64,000 nucleotides of DNA from Arthrobacter sp. B0490 (lineage in GTDB: Bacteria; Actinomycetota; Actinomycetes; Actinomycetales; Micrococcaceae). Location: positions 62,001 to 126,000 of the forward strand of contig NZ_PJIR01000001.1 in the NCBI RefSeq assembly GCF_002929355.1, written 5' to 3'. A program made the position numbers and the translations under genes. The notes beneath the pieces are model-generated. The model saw only the letters and a program-made list of their open reading frames with translations. It was not told where the DNA came from and did no database searches. Shown one piece after another: positions 9,781-18,387 of this stretch. Positions within the stretch are counted from its first letter, which is position 1. The number at the start of each line of letters is the position of its first letter.

Positions 9781-12428
9781 CACTCCCCGGCGTCGATCCC
9801 TCGTGGTCGGCGTACATCGACGTGCCCTCGACCAGTGGTGCGGACGCCCCCGGGAGCACGCATCGCTGGCACTACCTGGACAACGGCTCCGACATCGGCC
9901 CGGTCGACAGGCCAGGAGGCGGGTCCTACGACACCCCGGGCGGGGAGCCGTCCGTCCGGGGCACGCTGCTCTGCGTCCACGGGAATCCCACCTGGTCGTA
10001 CCTGTGGCGGAGCTTCCTGGCAGCCGGACGTGAGGCCGGCTGGCGCGTGATCGCCGTGGACCAGCTGGACATGGGCTACTCCGACCGCACCGGCGTGTTC
10101 CGCCGCCTGGCCCACCGCATCACCGACCTCGAGGACTTCGTCGCCGCCGTCGGCATCACCGGTCCCGTCGTCACGGTCGGCCACGACTGGGGCGGCGTCG
10201 TCAGTCTCGGCTACGCCGACCGCAACCGCGACGACCTGGCCGGGGTCATCCTGACCAACACGGCGATCCACCAGGACCCGGCGCGTCCGATCCCCGCTCC
10301 CCTGCGGCTCGCCCTGGCACCGGGAGTGCACGGGCTCGGCACCCGGACCACGAGCGCCTTCCTGGACGTCACGCTCGCCCTCGCCCGGCCCGGACTGGAC
10401 CGGGACGTCCGCCACGCCTTCCGCGCGCCGCACCGTTCCCCGGCGGACCGCCAGGGCATCGCCAACTTCGTCTCCGACATCCCGGCCGAGCCCTCCCACC
10501 CCAGCTACGCGGCCCTCACCGCGACGGCGGAGGGCATCCGCAGCCTCGACGTGCCCGTGCTCATGATGTGGGGACCGCACGACCCGATCTTCTCCGACAC
10601 CTACCTCGAGGACCTCGCCGTCCGGCTGCCGCACGCCGACATCCACCGCTTCGAATCGGCGGGCCACCTCGTGCAGGAGGACGCCGCCGCGGCGTCGACC
10701 GCCATGGACTGGCTCGCCGCCCGTTCCGTCGGCGCAGGTGCACCGGCCGGGAACGGCCCGTCCCGGACAGCAGCTCCCTACGTGCCGCTCGGTCGACGGA
10801 TCGGCGAGCTCGCGAACGGTCCGGAGGGATCGACGACGGCCGTCGCCGAGATGAGCGCCGCGGGTCCGCCGCGCACGCTGTCCTGGCGGGAACTCGATGA
10901 CGACGTCGCCGCCGTCGCCGCGGGCCTGACCGCGCTCGGATACGGTCCCGGCAGCCGGGTCAGCCTCCTCGTCCCGCCCGGCGTCGACCTCACCGTCCTC
11001 ATCTACGCCTGCCTGCGGATCGGCGCGGTGATCGTCGTCGCGGACGCCGGACTCGGTGCCCGCGGCCTGAGCCGTGCGGTCAGGGGATCCGCCCCCGACG
11101 TCGTCATCGGCGTCGAACGCGCCCTCCTCGCCGCCCGCGCCTTCGGATGGCCCGGCCGCCGCATCAGCTCCGCGCCCCTGTCGGCGGCGAGACGGAAGGC
11201 GCTGCGCGTGGAGGCGTCCCTGAACGACCTCCGCGCCGCCCGGCCGGGGACGGACTCCCCGAATCCCGACGCGGAGTCGGACGCGGCGATCCTGTTCACC
11301 TCCGGATCCACGGGGCCCGCCAAGGGCGTGGTGTACACGCACCGGCAGCTCTCCGCGATGCGCGACGCCGTCGAGCGGACCCTGGGACTGGGACCCGGTG
11401 CGGCGCTCGTCGCGGGATTCGCCCCCTTCGCCCTGCTCGGGCCCGCACTCGGAGCCACGTCGGTCACGCCGGCCATGGACGTGACGGCACCGCGTACCCT
11501 GACGGCGCGGGCCCTGGCCGACGCCGCCGACGCCATCGGCGCGACCGTCGTGTTCGCCTCCCCCGCGGCACTGCGCAACGTCCTGGCGACGTCGTCCGGC
11601 CTCGGCAGCACCGGGAAGCGCGCCCTCGCCCGGATCACCCTCATGCTCTCGGCCGGCGCACCCATCCCCGTCCCGCTCCTCGAAGCCGTACAGGACCTGG
11701 TCCCGGCCGCCACCCTCCACACGCCCTACGGCATGACGGAGTCCCTCCTCGTCGCGGACATCGACCTCGACGGCATCCGTGCCGCAGCGGCGTCGGGCGC
11801 GCAGGGCGCCGGGAACGGCGTCTGCGTCGGCCTGCCCGTGCACGGGACGCACGTGGCGGTGAGCCCGCTCGACGGCACCGGCGCGGCCACCGGCGAACCC
11901 GGGACGACGCCCGGCGTCACGGGCGAGATCCTCGTCGACGCCCCGCACGTGAAGGACCGCTACTTCAGGCTGTGGAGGACACAGCAGGACGCAGCGCGCA
12001 CCCTGCCCTGGCACCGCACGGGGGACGTCGGCCACTTCGACGCCGAGGGCCGACTCTGGGTCGAGGGCAGACTGGGCCACGTCGTCACGTCCGCCGCCGG
12101 TGTGCTGACCCCCGTCGGACTCGAGCAGGCCCTGGAGACGGTCGACGGGGTGCGGCTCGCCGCGGTCGTGGGCGTGGGTCCCGCAGGGACGCAGGCCGTC
12201 GTCGCGGTGCTCGAGACGGAGGAGGCAGGACGCCGCCCGCGCCTCGCCGGGTCCTCGCTGGCCGCGGCCGCGCGGACCGCCGCACGGGCGCGCGGTGTCG
12301 ACCTCGCTGCCGTGATCACCGTCCCGACGCTGCCCGTGGATGTCCGGCACAACGCGAAGATCGATCGTGCGCGCGTCGCCGCGTGGAGTGGCCGCTTCCT
12401 GTCCGGTGGGCGGACGGGCTCGCTGTGA
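9774..12428 (+). CDS. oleBC: OleBC fusion: beta-lactone decarboxylase + beta-lactone synthetase
   Basis: 884 residues from a GTG inside the end of oleA. Residues about 25-315 form an alpha/beta hydrolase of the haloalkane-dehalogenase type: oxyanion motif HGNPTW (68-73), nucleophile Asp137 in VGHDWGG, Asp269 in GPHDP and His297 in SAGHLVQ. This is OleB, which converts cis-beta-lactones to cis-olefins plus CO2. Residues about 335-884 form an AMP-dependent ligase-fold OleC, with the P-loop TSGSTGPAKG at 508-517, YGMTES, and a C-terminal HRTGDVGHFDAEGRLWVEGR. OleC closes the beta-hydroxy acid to the beta-lactone with ATP. Natural OleBC fusions are known in actinobacteria such as Micrococcus. It overlaps oleD by 4 bp. 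Confidence 0.93.
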   Translation: MVALPGVDPSWSAYIDVPSTSGADAPGSTHRWHYLDNGSDIGPVDRPGGGSYDTPGGEPSVRGTLLCVHGNPTWSYLWRSFLAAGREAGWRVIAVDQLDMGYSDRTGVFRRLAHRITDLEDFVAAVGITGPVVTVGHDWGGVVSLGYADRNRDDLAGVILTNTAIHQDPARPIPAPLRLALAPGVHGLGTRTTSAFLDVTLALARPGLDRDVRHAFRAPHRSPADRQGIANFVSDIPAEPSHPSYAALTATAEGIRSLDVPVLMMWGPHDPIFSDTYLEDLAVRLPHADIHRFESAGHLVQEDAAAASTAMDWLAARSVGAGAPAGNGPSRTAAPYVPLGRRIGELANGPEGSTTAVAEMSAAGPPRTLSWRELDDDVAAVAAGLTALGYGPGSRVSLLVPPGVDLTVLIYACLRIGAVIVVADAGLGARGLSRAVRGSAPDVVIGVERALLAARAFGWPGRRISSAPLSAARRKALRVEASLNDLRAARPGTDSPNPDAESDAAILFTSGSTGPAKGVVYTHRQLSAMRDAVERTLGLGPGAALVAGFAPFALLGPALGATSVTPAMDVTAPRTLTARALADAADAIGATVVFASPAALRNVLATSSGLGSTGKRALARITLMLSAGAPIPVPLLEAVQDLVPAATLHTPYGMTESLLVADIDLDGIRAAAASGAQGAGNGVCVGLPVHGTHVAVSPLDGTGAATGEPGTTPGVTGEILVDAPHVKDRYFRLWRTQQDAARTLPWHRTGDVGHFDAEGRLWVEGRLGHVVTSAAGVLTPVGLEQALETVDGVRLAAVVGVGPAGTQAVVAVLETEEAGRRPRLAGSSLAAAARTAARARGVDLAAVITVPTLPVDVRHNAKIDRARVAAWSGRFLSGGRTGSL

Positions 12429-13399
12429 CGGTCCTCGTGACGGGCGCGAGCGGCATGCTCGGGCGCGCCGTCGCGCAGCACCTGGTCGCCGAGGGCCGCG
12501 ACGTGCGGTGTTTCCAGCGACGCCCGTCCGGCGTCGCCGGGGCGCAGGACGTCCTCGGGTCGGTCGAGGACCAGGCCGCCGTCGCCGCAGCGGTGCGCGG
12601 GTGCGCCGCGGTGATCCACCTGGCCGCGAAGGTCTCCTTCACGGGAGCCGCCGCCGAGTTCGACAGCATCAACGTCGGCGGCACGAGGCGCCTCCTCGAT
12701 GCGGCACAGGAGGCCGGCGTGACCGACGTCGTGCACGTCTCCTCACCATCGGTCGCCCATGACGGGACGTCCCTCGTCGGCGCTCCCGCCGGGCCCGCCG
12801 AGCCCGGGCACGCGCGCGGTGACTACGCGCGGACGAAGGCGGCGGCGGAACTGCTGGCGCTCGCCCGCTCGACCCCGGCGTTCCGCGTCGCGGCGGTCCG
12901 GCCGCACATCGTGTGGGGGCCGGGTGACACGCAGCTCGTCGAGCGGGTGATGGACCGCGCACGCCGCGGCCGCCTGCCGCTGCTCGACGGCGGGACCGCC
13001 CTCATCGACACGACCTACGTCGACAACGCGGCGTCCGCGATCGCGGCCTGCCTGCGCCGCATCGACGCGGCCCAGGGGCAGGCCCTCGTCATCACCAACG
13101 GCGAACCGCGGCCCATCGCGGAGCTGCTCGCGGGGATCTGCCGCGCCGGAGGGGTGGAGCCACCCGCGTGGTCGGTGCCGGGTGCCGTCGCACGCGGCGC
13201 GGGAGCGCTCATCGAGCGGGCCTGGCTCGCCTCGGGCCGCACCCAGGAACCTCCCATGACGCGCTTCCTCGCCGAGCAGCTCTCGACGGCGCACTGGTTC
13301 GACCAGCGGCGCACGCGCACGGTCCTCGACTGGGAGCCGTCCGTCGGTATCGACGAGGGCTTCGAGCGGCTCGCCCGCCATTACTCGCACCGGGCCTAG
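12425..13399 (+). CDS. oleD: OleD: NADPH-dependent 2-alkyl-3-oxoalkanoate reductase
   Basis: 324 residues from a GTG that overlaps the oleBC stop (GTGA). Extended short-chain dehydrogenase fold: N-terminal nucleotide motif TGASGMLG (residues 6-13), catalytic Tyr134 and Lys138 in GDYARTKAA, and the 3beta-HSD-like segment VRPHIVWGPGD. It reduces the OleA product to a 2-alkyl-3-hydroxyacid, the substrate of the OleC domain. It is the last gene of the olefin operon. Order and overlaps (oleA-oleBC-oleD) indicate a single transcript and probably one enzyme assembly. The next gene is convergent after 30 bp, with no obvious terminator between. Confidence 0.92.
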   Translation: MTVLVTGASGMLGRAVAQHLVAEGRDVRCFQRRPSGVAGAQDVLGSVEDQAAVAAAVRGCAAVIHLAAKVSFTGAAAEFDSINVGGTRRLLDAAQEAGVTDVVHVSSPSVAHDGTSLVGAPAGPAEPGHARGDYARTKAAAELLALARSTPAFRVAAVRPHIVWGPGDTQLVERVMDRARRGRLPLLDGGTALIDTTYVDNAASAIAACLRRIDAAQGQALVITNGEPRPIAELLAGICRAGGVEPPAWSVPGAVARGAGALIERAWLASGRTQEPPMTRFLAEQLSTAHWFDQRRTRTVLDWEPSVGIDEGFERLARHYSHRA

Positions 13400-13429
13400 T
13401 CGTCCCCGTGTCCCGCCGGGGTCGCAGGG

Positions 13430-13846
13430 TCACGCCCGCCGGGCCTGGACCTCGAGGTAGTGAGGATTGTTCATCAGGCCGAGCACGTTGCCGAACGGGT
13501 CCACGACAGACGCCGTCCTGAACCCGCCGGTCCCCCGCTCCGTGACGGGCTCGTACACGGTGGCGCCCATGCCGAGCAGCCGGTCCAGCGTGGCGGCCAG
13601 ATCGTCCACGTGCCAGAACATCACCGCTCCGCCCGGGGTGTTCGACGCACCGGACGGCGCGTACCTCCGGTCGATGAACCCGAGCTCGTCCTCGTCGTCA
13701 CCCACCCGGAACTCGAGGTAGGCGGGAGGTTCGGGCGGCTGCGGGAAGGCGTAGTACGGTTCAATCCCCAGCAGGTCCGTGTACCAGGCGCGGGCTGCGG
13801 CGAGATCGTCCGCGTAGAAGCTGATGGTGGCGAATCCTCGAAACAT
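13430..13846 (-). CDS. VOC (glyoxalase/bleomycin-resistance) family protein
   Basis: 138 residues with two beta-alpha-beta-beta-beta half-modules typical of vicinal oxygen chelate proteins. The first contains FYADDLAAARAWYTDLLGIEP, the second VMFWHVDDLAATLDRLLGMGATVYEP followed by GFRTASVVDPFGNVLGLM. The DPFGN(V/I)xG tail is a VOC hallmark. It could be a small-molecule dioxygenase, isomerase or binding protein; the substrate cannot be inferred. It is a monocistronic unit convergent with oleD. Sequence similarity to AraC-neighbouring glyoxalases is generic. Confidence 0.85.
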   Translation of the reverse strand: MFRGFATISFYADDLAAARAWYTDLLGIEPYYAFPQPPEPPAYLEFRVGDDEDELGFIDRRYAPSGASNTPGGAVMFWHVDDLAATLDRLLGMGATVYEPVTERGTGGFRTASVVDPFGNVLGLMNNPHYLEVQARRA

Positions 13847-13901
13847 CGGTGCTCCTTCGGGTAGGCGTGTCCCGCCGGAATGTACACCCGGAGAACGACG
13901 C

Positions 13902-13938
13902 AGAGAAGGGCGGGATGCTCGGCATCCCGCCCTTCTCT
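13902..13938 (-). terminator. Terminator of the NlpC/P60 gene
   Basis: A perfect 17-bp inverted repeat (AGAGAAGGGCGGGATGC and its complement) with a 3-nt TCG loop, lying 57 bp past the stop of the minus-strand NlpC/P60 gene and upstream of the VOC gene. The minus-strand 3' arm ends in CTTCTCT. Confidence 0.8.
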
Positions 13939-13994
13939 ACGTTGTTCGTGCGACCTGCGGACAGCCCGGTCGGGCCGACCGTGGCCTACCGCGA

Positions 13995-14852
13995 CTAGCG
14001 CGTGTAGTAGCCGTCGACCGCCATGACGTCGACCGAGTGCACCAGCGTGCCCTGCGAGGGGTTCAGGGCGCTGACCATCTGGCCGTCGCCGAGGTAGATA
14101 CCGACGTGGCTGCCACCGTTCTGGCTCACCAGGTCACCCGGCTGGGGGTTGCTGGTGGGCGTCATGGAGGCGAACTGGGCCCAGGTGGTGCGGGGGATGC
14201 TGACGCCCTGCTGGGCGTAGGCCCACTGCACGAAGCCGGAGCAGTCCCAGGCGCCGAAGGCGGTCCCGCCGTAGACGTAGCCCGAGCCGACGCCCTGCAT
14301 CGCCGTCGCCGCGATACCCGCGACCGGTCCGGAGGGAACCCGCGCGGTCGAGGCCGCGGACTGGGTGCTGATGCCGGTGGAGTTGCCGGCGAAGACGGCG
14401 GGAGCCGCGACAGGAGCCGCAGCGGGGGCCGCGACCGGAGCGGCGACGATGGACGCCGACTGCACGGAGTACTGCTGGGGTGCTGCGGAACCGCCGAGCG
14501 AGATCGACTGGCCCGGGTAGATGACCGAGCCGTAGCCGAAGCCGTTGGCGCTGAAGACGGCTTCGAGGCTGACACCGTGGGACGAGGCGATGCTGCCGAG
14601 CGTGTCGCCGGCCTGCACGGTGTAGGTTCCCGCGGCGGCAGTGCTGACCGCTGCAGACTGGGTGTCGACGCTGATCTCGCCTGCAGCGCTGGCCGGGAGG
14701 GCCGCGCCGAACAGGAGGCCGGAAGCGGTGACGACCACCGCGGCGGGCTTACCGGCTACCGACGCACTCGCGGTGACGGCGCGGGAGGCCGTGATGAAGG
14801 GGTTGGTGCGCGTGGGGACTGCCCGGTGGCGCGCGTTTGAGCTCTTGGACAT
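13995..14852 (-). CDS. Secreted LysM + NlpC/P60 peptidoglycan hydrolase
   Basis: 285 residues. The start is the ATG reading MSKSSNARHR because GGGAAAGG lies just upstream; an in-frame ATG 54 bp earlier falls inside the riboswitch. A long actinobacterial signal peptide ends near ALPASAA (about residue 57). A LysM domain (residues about 76-120, TYTVQAGDTLGSIASSHGVS) is followed by an Ala/Pro/Val-rich linker and the NlpC/P60 domain with catalytic Cys204 in WDCSGFVQWAY and His249 in GSHVGIYLG. It should cleave D-gamma-glutamyl-diaminopimelate (or Lys) peptide bonds during cell-wall remodelling. Expression is probably controlled by the c-di-AMP riboswitch in its leader. Confidence 0.93.
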   Translation of the reverse strand: MSKSSNARHRAVPTRTNPFITASRAVTASASVAGKPAAVVVTASGLLFGAALPASAAGEISVDTQSAAVSTAAAGTYTVQAGDTLGSIASSHGVSLEAVFSANGFGYGSVIYPGQSISLGGSAAPQQYSVQSASIVAAPVAAPAAAPVAAPAVFAGNSTGISTQSAASTARVPSGPVAGIAATAMQGVGSGYVYGGTAFGAWDCSGFVQWAYAQQGVSIPRTTWAQFASMTPTSNPQPGDLVSQNGGSHVGIYLGDGQMVSALNPSQGTLVHSVDVMAVDGYYTR

Positions 14853-14868
14853 GCTGATGCCTTTCCCA

Positions 14869-15012
14869 ATGCCTGCGAAGTTAGCTGTCGGGTTCGGATG
14901 GGACATCCGGACACATACCTGTCGACCATCGCCCCCAAGCTGGTCAACGCGTGTCTTTACCCCAAGGACTCACAAGGAGTCCGCTACTGGTTCCCCCGCC
15001 CCTGTCGAATGG
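14869..15012 (-). promoter_or_regulatory. ydaO/yuaA-type c-di-AMP riboswitch
   Basis: Read on the minus strand, the leader contains GACAGGGGCGGGGGAACCA near its 5' end, then a variable stem, a GGGGTAAAGAC segment, and the conserved 3' end CCGACAGCTAACTTCGCAGGC followed by ATTGGGAAAGG. These blocks and their order match the actinobacterial form of the ydaO riboswitch, which binds cyclic di-AMP and usually turns expression off. It lies directly before an NlpC/P60 hydrolase, its best-known actinobacterial target class along with rpf genes. The ribosome site follows the aptamer by only a few bases. I see no other feature in the rest of the gap (15013-15166). Confidence 0.88.
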
Positions 15013-15166
15013 TTTGTGCGAACGGTCCATCCTCATCGACAGGGTTCGGCAGAAAGAGGATGGGCGCCCCTCCGTGCTGGAACGGACGCGGGTTCAACGG
15101 TACGCGGTGGGCCCCCGATTGTCACGTTTCGATCACGAGGCGAAGATCACGTCCCGTTCCGGAGGG

Positions 15167-16129
15167 TTACGGCCGCGCGTTCCGAGGTCTCGGCTGGCAG
15201 TGCGGGCACAGGTAGGAGGACCGGTTCATGAACGATTCCCGGCGGATCAGCGTCTCGCGGCCCTCGGAGGCGCAGCGGCGGCACGGCTGCCCGGCACGCC
15301 CGTACGCCTCCAGGTCCCGGGCGAAGTAGCCGGAGGCGCCGTTGACGTTGGCGTACAGGGCGTCGAAGCTCGTACCTCCGGCGGCGAGGGCCCGGGTCAT
15401 GACGCCCACGGCCGACTCGATGATGCGGGAGGTGTCCGGACGGCGCAGCGTGTCCGTGGGCCGGGCGTAGTGGAGCCTCGCGGCCCACAGGGCTTCGTCC
15501 GCGTAGATGTTGCCGATGCCGGAGACGAGCCCCTGGTCGAGCAGGGCACGCTTGAGCCCGGTCCTCCGCGCCCTGATCCGCCGGTGGAAGGCATCGGGGC
15601 TGAAGGCGGGGTCGAGGAGGTCCCGTGCGATGTGGGCGGCCTGGTGCGGGATGAGCGGCAGGCCACCCTGCCCCTGCCCGCCCGGATGGCCGTCGGCGGT
15701 CGGCTCCAGGTCGGCGACGAACATGCCGCCGAAGATCCGCTGATCCACGAAGCGCAGTTCGGACGGCAACGGCACGCCGTCGCCGTCGAGAGCCGCGGAA
15801 AGCGTCAGGCGCACCTTGAGGTGCTTCTCCGTCGGCGCATCGGGCTCCTCGATCAGGAGTTGCCCGCTCATCCCGAGATGTGCCATCAGTGCCACGTGCG
15901 GGGGTCCGGCGGCGGCGTCGGGGTCCTCGAGGACCATCCAGAGGAACTTCCCCCGCCGCACCACGTCGGTCACGCGCGAGCCGGTGACGTTCCCCGCGAA
16001 GTCCTCGACCCCGTTCAGGTGCCGGCGGACCGACCTGGCGTCGCAGACCTCGACGGCCTCGACGCGACGCCCTGTCACCCAGCGGGCAAGGCCCCGCCGG
16101 ACGACCTCCACCTCGGGGAGTTCGGGCAC
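15167..16129 (-). CDS. mutM: Formamidopyrimidine-DNA glycosylase (Fpg/MutM)
   Basis: 320 residues starting [13 protein letters not shown] after the initiator; Pro2 is the catalytic Schiff-base amine and Glu3 the general acid. The GTG start abuts the rnc TGA stop. Lys in the beta-hairpin region (segments HLGMSGQLL and [11 protein letters not shown]) fits the family, and the C-terminal zinc finger has Cys pairs in [10 protein letters not shown] and YLCPHCQ. It excises 8-oxoguanine and FapyG and nicks the abasic site by beta,delta-elimination. An insertion around residues 160-175 ([13 protein letters not shown]) makes it slightly longer than average. It is the last gene of DUF177-rpmF-rnc-mutM. 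Confidence 0.96.
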   Translation of the reverse strand: MPELPEVEVVRRGLARWVTGRRVEAVEVCDARSVRRHLNGVEDFAGNVTGSRVTDVVRRGKFLWMVLEDPDAAAGPPHVALMAHLGMSGQLLIEEPDAPTEKHLKVRLTLSAALDGDGVPLPSELRFVDQRIFGGMFVADLEPTADGHPGGQGQGGLPLIPHQAAHIARDLLDPAFSPDAFHRRIRARRTGLKRALLDQGLVSGIGNIYADEALWAARLHYARPTDTLRRPDTSRIIESAVGVMTRALAAGGTSFDALYANVNGASGYFARDLEAYGRAGQPCRRCASEGRETLIRRESFMNRSSYLCPHCQPRPRNARP

Positions 16130-16888
16130 TCAGGATCCGTCGACGGTGCCGGAGGCAGGGCTGGACCCGGGGCCCGAGGCGGGGTCGCCGGCCCGCGTCG
16201 GGGAAGCGGCCCCGTCGGCGAGCAGCGTCCAGGACACGGCCGCTGCCGCCTGCTCGGCCTCCTTCTTCGACGGTCCGTTCCCGGAGCCGTACTCGATCCC
16301 GCCGATCAGCAGGCGTGCCGTGAAGGTGCGGGCGTGGTCGGGGCCGGTCCCCTCGACCTGGTAGTCGATGAGCCCGAGGCGCCGGCCCGCCGCCGTCTCC
16401 TGGATGCGGGTCTTCCAGTCGGTGCCCTCGCCGAGGACCGCGGAATCGCGGAGGAGGGGCCCGATGAGCCGCATCACCATGGCGCGCGCCGTCTCGATGC
16501 CATGGCTGAGGTACGCCGCGCCGATCACCGCTTCCATGGTGTCCGCGAGGATGGACGCCTTGTCCCGGCCGTTCGTCAGCTTCTCGCCCTGCCCCAGCAG
16601 GACGTAGCTGCCGAGGTCGAGCGAGCGCGCCACTCCCGCGAGTGCCTTGGTGCTGACGACGGCGGAACGGCGCTTCGCGAGCTCCCCCTCGGAGAGGCCG
16701 GGGTTGTCCCGGTACAGGGCGTCCGTCACGGAGAGGCCGAGCACGGAGTCACCGAGGAACTCGAGGCGCTCGTTGGTGGGGATCCCGCCCTTCTCGTAGG
16801 CGTAGGACCGGTGTGTCAGGGCAAGACGAAGCGTCCCGGTGTCGATATCGACACCGAGACGCTCCGTGAGTTCTTCAGTATTCTTCAC
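16130..16888 (-). CDS. rnc: Ribonuclease III
   Basis: 252 residues from a GTG start. The RNase III signature NERLEFLGDS spans residues 39-48, and a second acidic cluster DTMEAVIGAAYL completes the metal site. The C-terminal double-stranded RNA-binding domain contains GNGPSKKEAEQAAA. The last about 25 residues are a Ser/Pro/Gly-rich tail not needed for the fold. The enzyme processes rRNA precursors and structured mRNAs. The stop TGA directly precedes the mutM GTG, so the two are coupled. A 68-bp gap separates it from rpmF. Confidence 0.96.
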   Translation of the reverse strand: MKNTEELTERLGVDIDTGTLRLALTHRSYAYEKGGIPTNERLEFLGDSVLGLSVTDALYRDNPGLSEGELAKRRSAVVSTKALAGVARSLDLGSYVLLGQGEKLTNGRDKASILADTMEAVIGAAYLSHGIETARAMVMRLIGPLLRDSAVLGEGTDWKTRIQETAAGRRLGLIDYQVEGTGPDHARTFTARLLIGGIEYGSGNGPSKKEAEQAAAAVSWTLLADGAASPTRAGDPASGPGSSPASGTVDGS

Positions 16889-16956
16889 AACCGCATCAGC
16901 TGATCAGCATCGGACGGATACCCGCCCGTGCGTAGCGCGGCGGGAGGGGTCCGATG

Positions 16957-17160
16957 TCAGACGTCGGCTACCTTGCGGCCCTTGTACTCGAGGAACAGCG
17001 GGGTGCCCGCCGAGTCGGTGACGACCTTCGCCTGGTGGGCGAGGCTGTAGGTCACGCGGCCGTTCTCGAGGGTCTTGACCAGCTTGGGGGCGGTTGCCTT
17101 CCACTGGGACCGGCGTGCGCGGGTATTCGCGCGGGACATCTTCCGTTTCGGGACAGCCAC
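16957..17160 (-). CDS. rpmF: 50S ribosomal protein L32
   Basis: 67 residues: [20 protein letters not shown] is the invariant L32 N-terminus. There is no zinc-binding CxxC pair: the C-terminal half (TCPxCG region in C+ forms) reads [15 protein letters not shown], so this is a zinc-independent (C-) form. C- forms are often Zur-regulated alternatives, but the location in the standard DUF177-rpmF-rnc operon indicates the housekeeping copy. It begins 2 bp after the DUF177 stop. Confidence 0.97.
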   Translation of the reverse strand: MAVPKRKMSRANTRARRSQWKATAPKLVKTLENGRVTYSLAHQAKVVTDSAGTPLFLEYKGRKVADV

Positions 17161-17162
17161 GG

Positions 17163-17726
17163 CTAACTCTCTTCTCTCTCGTCTGACTCTGACTTTGGTG
17201 CCGCATCGTTCTCAGCGGCGTTGCCCGCCAGCCCGGCGAGGGCTGACCAGCGAGGGTCCAAAATTTCATGGTGGTGGTCCGGATCGTCATTGAGCCGGGC
17301 TCCGCATTCGGAGCACAGACCCTTGCAGTCGTCCCGGCACACCGGCTGGAATGGCAGCGACGTAACCACTGCATCCCTCAGCACGGGTTCCAGTGCGACC
17401 GAATCGCTCTCCACCCTGTGCAGTTCTTCGTCCTCGCCCGACAGCGACTCCGAGTCGCTGTAGAAGAAGAGCTCCTGGACATCCACTTCGTGTTCGTACC
17501 GTAGTGGCTCCAGGCAACGGCCGCACTCGCCGGTTACCTCGACGTTCGCCGTTCCGGACACCAGGATCCCCTCGTGCACCGACTCGAACCGCAGATCGAG
17601 TTCCATCTCGGAACCCTCCTGCACACCGATCAGTGCGACGCCGAAATCCTTCGGTGCCGGTACATGTTCTTCGACTGTCCGCATGCTTCCCGGACTGCGT
17701 CCGAGATCCTTGACGCCGAACGTCAA
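17163..17726 (-). CDS. DUF177 (YceD-like) protein, probable 23S rRNA accumulation factor
   Basis: 187 residues from the TTG shown. It contains the central YceD/DUF177 core [18 protein letters not shown] with a CxxC, a second CxxxC-x2-C pattern ([13 protein letters not shown]), and an acidic C-terminal tail. The family is linked to 23S rRNA processing and L32 supply; it nearly always precedes rpmF, as here. The start is uncertain: the TTG at 17726 lacks a ribosome site, whereas the frame stays open upstream (IKSDLSSPL) to an ATT at 17750 placed 5 nt after AGGAG. A rare ATT start would add 8 residues. Confidence 0.88.
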   Translation of the reverse strand: MTFGVKDLGRSPGSMRTVEEHVPAPKDFGVALIGVQEGSEMELDLRFESVHEGILVSGTANVEVTGECGRCLEPLRYEHEVDVQELFFYSDSESLSGEDEELHRVESDSVALEPVLRDAVVTSLPFQPVCRDDCKGLCSECGARLNDDPDHHHEILDPRWSALAGLAGNAAENDAAPKSESDEREES

Positions 17727-17840
17727 GGGCGAACTGAGATCGCTTTTAATGGTGACTCCTGTAGAACATATGACCGACGTATCATCCTACCCTGCCGATC
17801 CGGGCAGGCCCAAAACGCGCGCTCCTCGGACGCACCCGGC

Positions 17841-18314
17841 TCAGCCCTCCGGCCGCAGCCGGGCGTGGACGGCGTCGGGAACGAACGCGCGGATGTCGCC
17901 GCCGAGCGCCGCGACCTCCTTGAGCAGTGTCGAGGAGACATGGGCGAAGTCCGTACCGGTGGGCAGGAAGACCGTCTCGATATCGGCGAGGTGCCGGTTC
18001 ATGGTGGCCATCGGGAGTTCGTAGTCGAAGTCGAGGCTGGAGCGCAGTCCCTTCACGAGCGCCACCGCGCCGTGCTCCCGACAGAACTCCGCCACGAGGC
18101 CCGCCTCCATGGGTCGCACCGTGATGCCCGGCAGGTGCGCGAGGCTGTCGGTGCAGAATGCGAGGCGCTCGTCGATCCCGAACCGGTACGTCTTGGCGTA
18201 GTTCGTCGAGACCGCGACGATCACCTCGTCGAAGAGGCGGGTGGCGCGACGGATGACTTCGATGTGTCCGTTGTGGATGGGGTCGAAGGACCCGGGGCAG
18301 ACGGCGCGGCTCAT
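17841..18314 (-). CDS. coaD: Phosphopantetheine adenylyltransferase
   Basis: 157 residues, the standard size, starting MSRAVCPGSFDPIHNGHIEV. The nucleotidyltransferase T/HxGH motif is HNGH (residues 14-17), and the C-terminal VSSTLLKEVAALGGD is the ISSTxxR/KE-type nucleotide motif. It joins 4'-phosphopantetheine with ATP to dephospho-CoA, the penultimate step of CoA synthesis. It is divergent from the aminotransferase gene across 73 bp. The ATG at 18314 was chosen because the conserved N-terminus begins there. rsmD, usually adjacent in actinobacteria, is 4 kb away here. Confidence 0.97.
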   Translation of the reverse strand: MSRAVCPGSFDPIHNGHIEVIRRATRLFDEVIVAVSTNYAKTYRFGIDERLAFCTDSLAHLPGITVRPMEAGLVAEFCREHGAVALVKGLRSSLDFDYELPMATMNRHLADIETVFLPTGTDFAHVSSTLLKEVAALGGDIRAFVPDAVHARLRPEG

Positions 18315-18387
18315 GCCCCCACGGTACCCAGTCGGGCGGGCAGGCGTCGTCCGTGGCGCGGCCGGCGGGAGCCGCGATACTGGTGTC

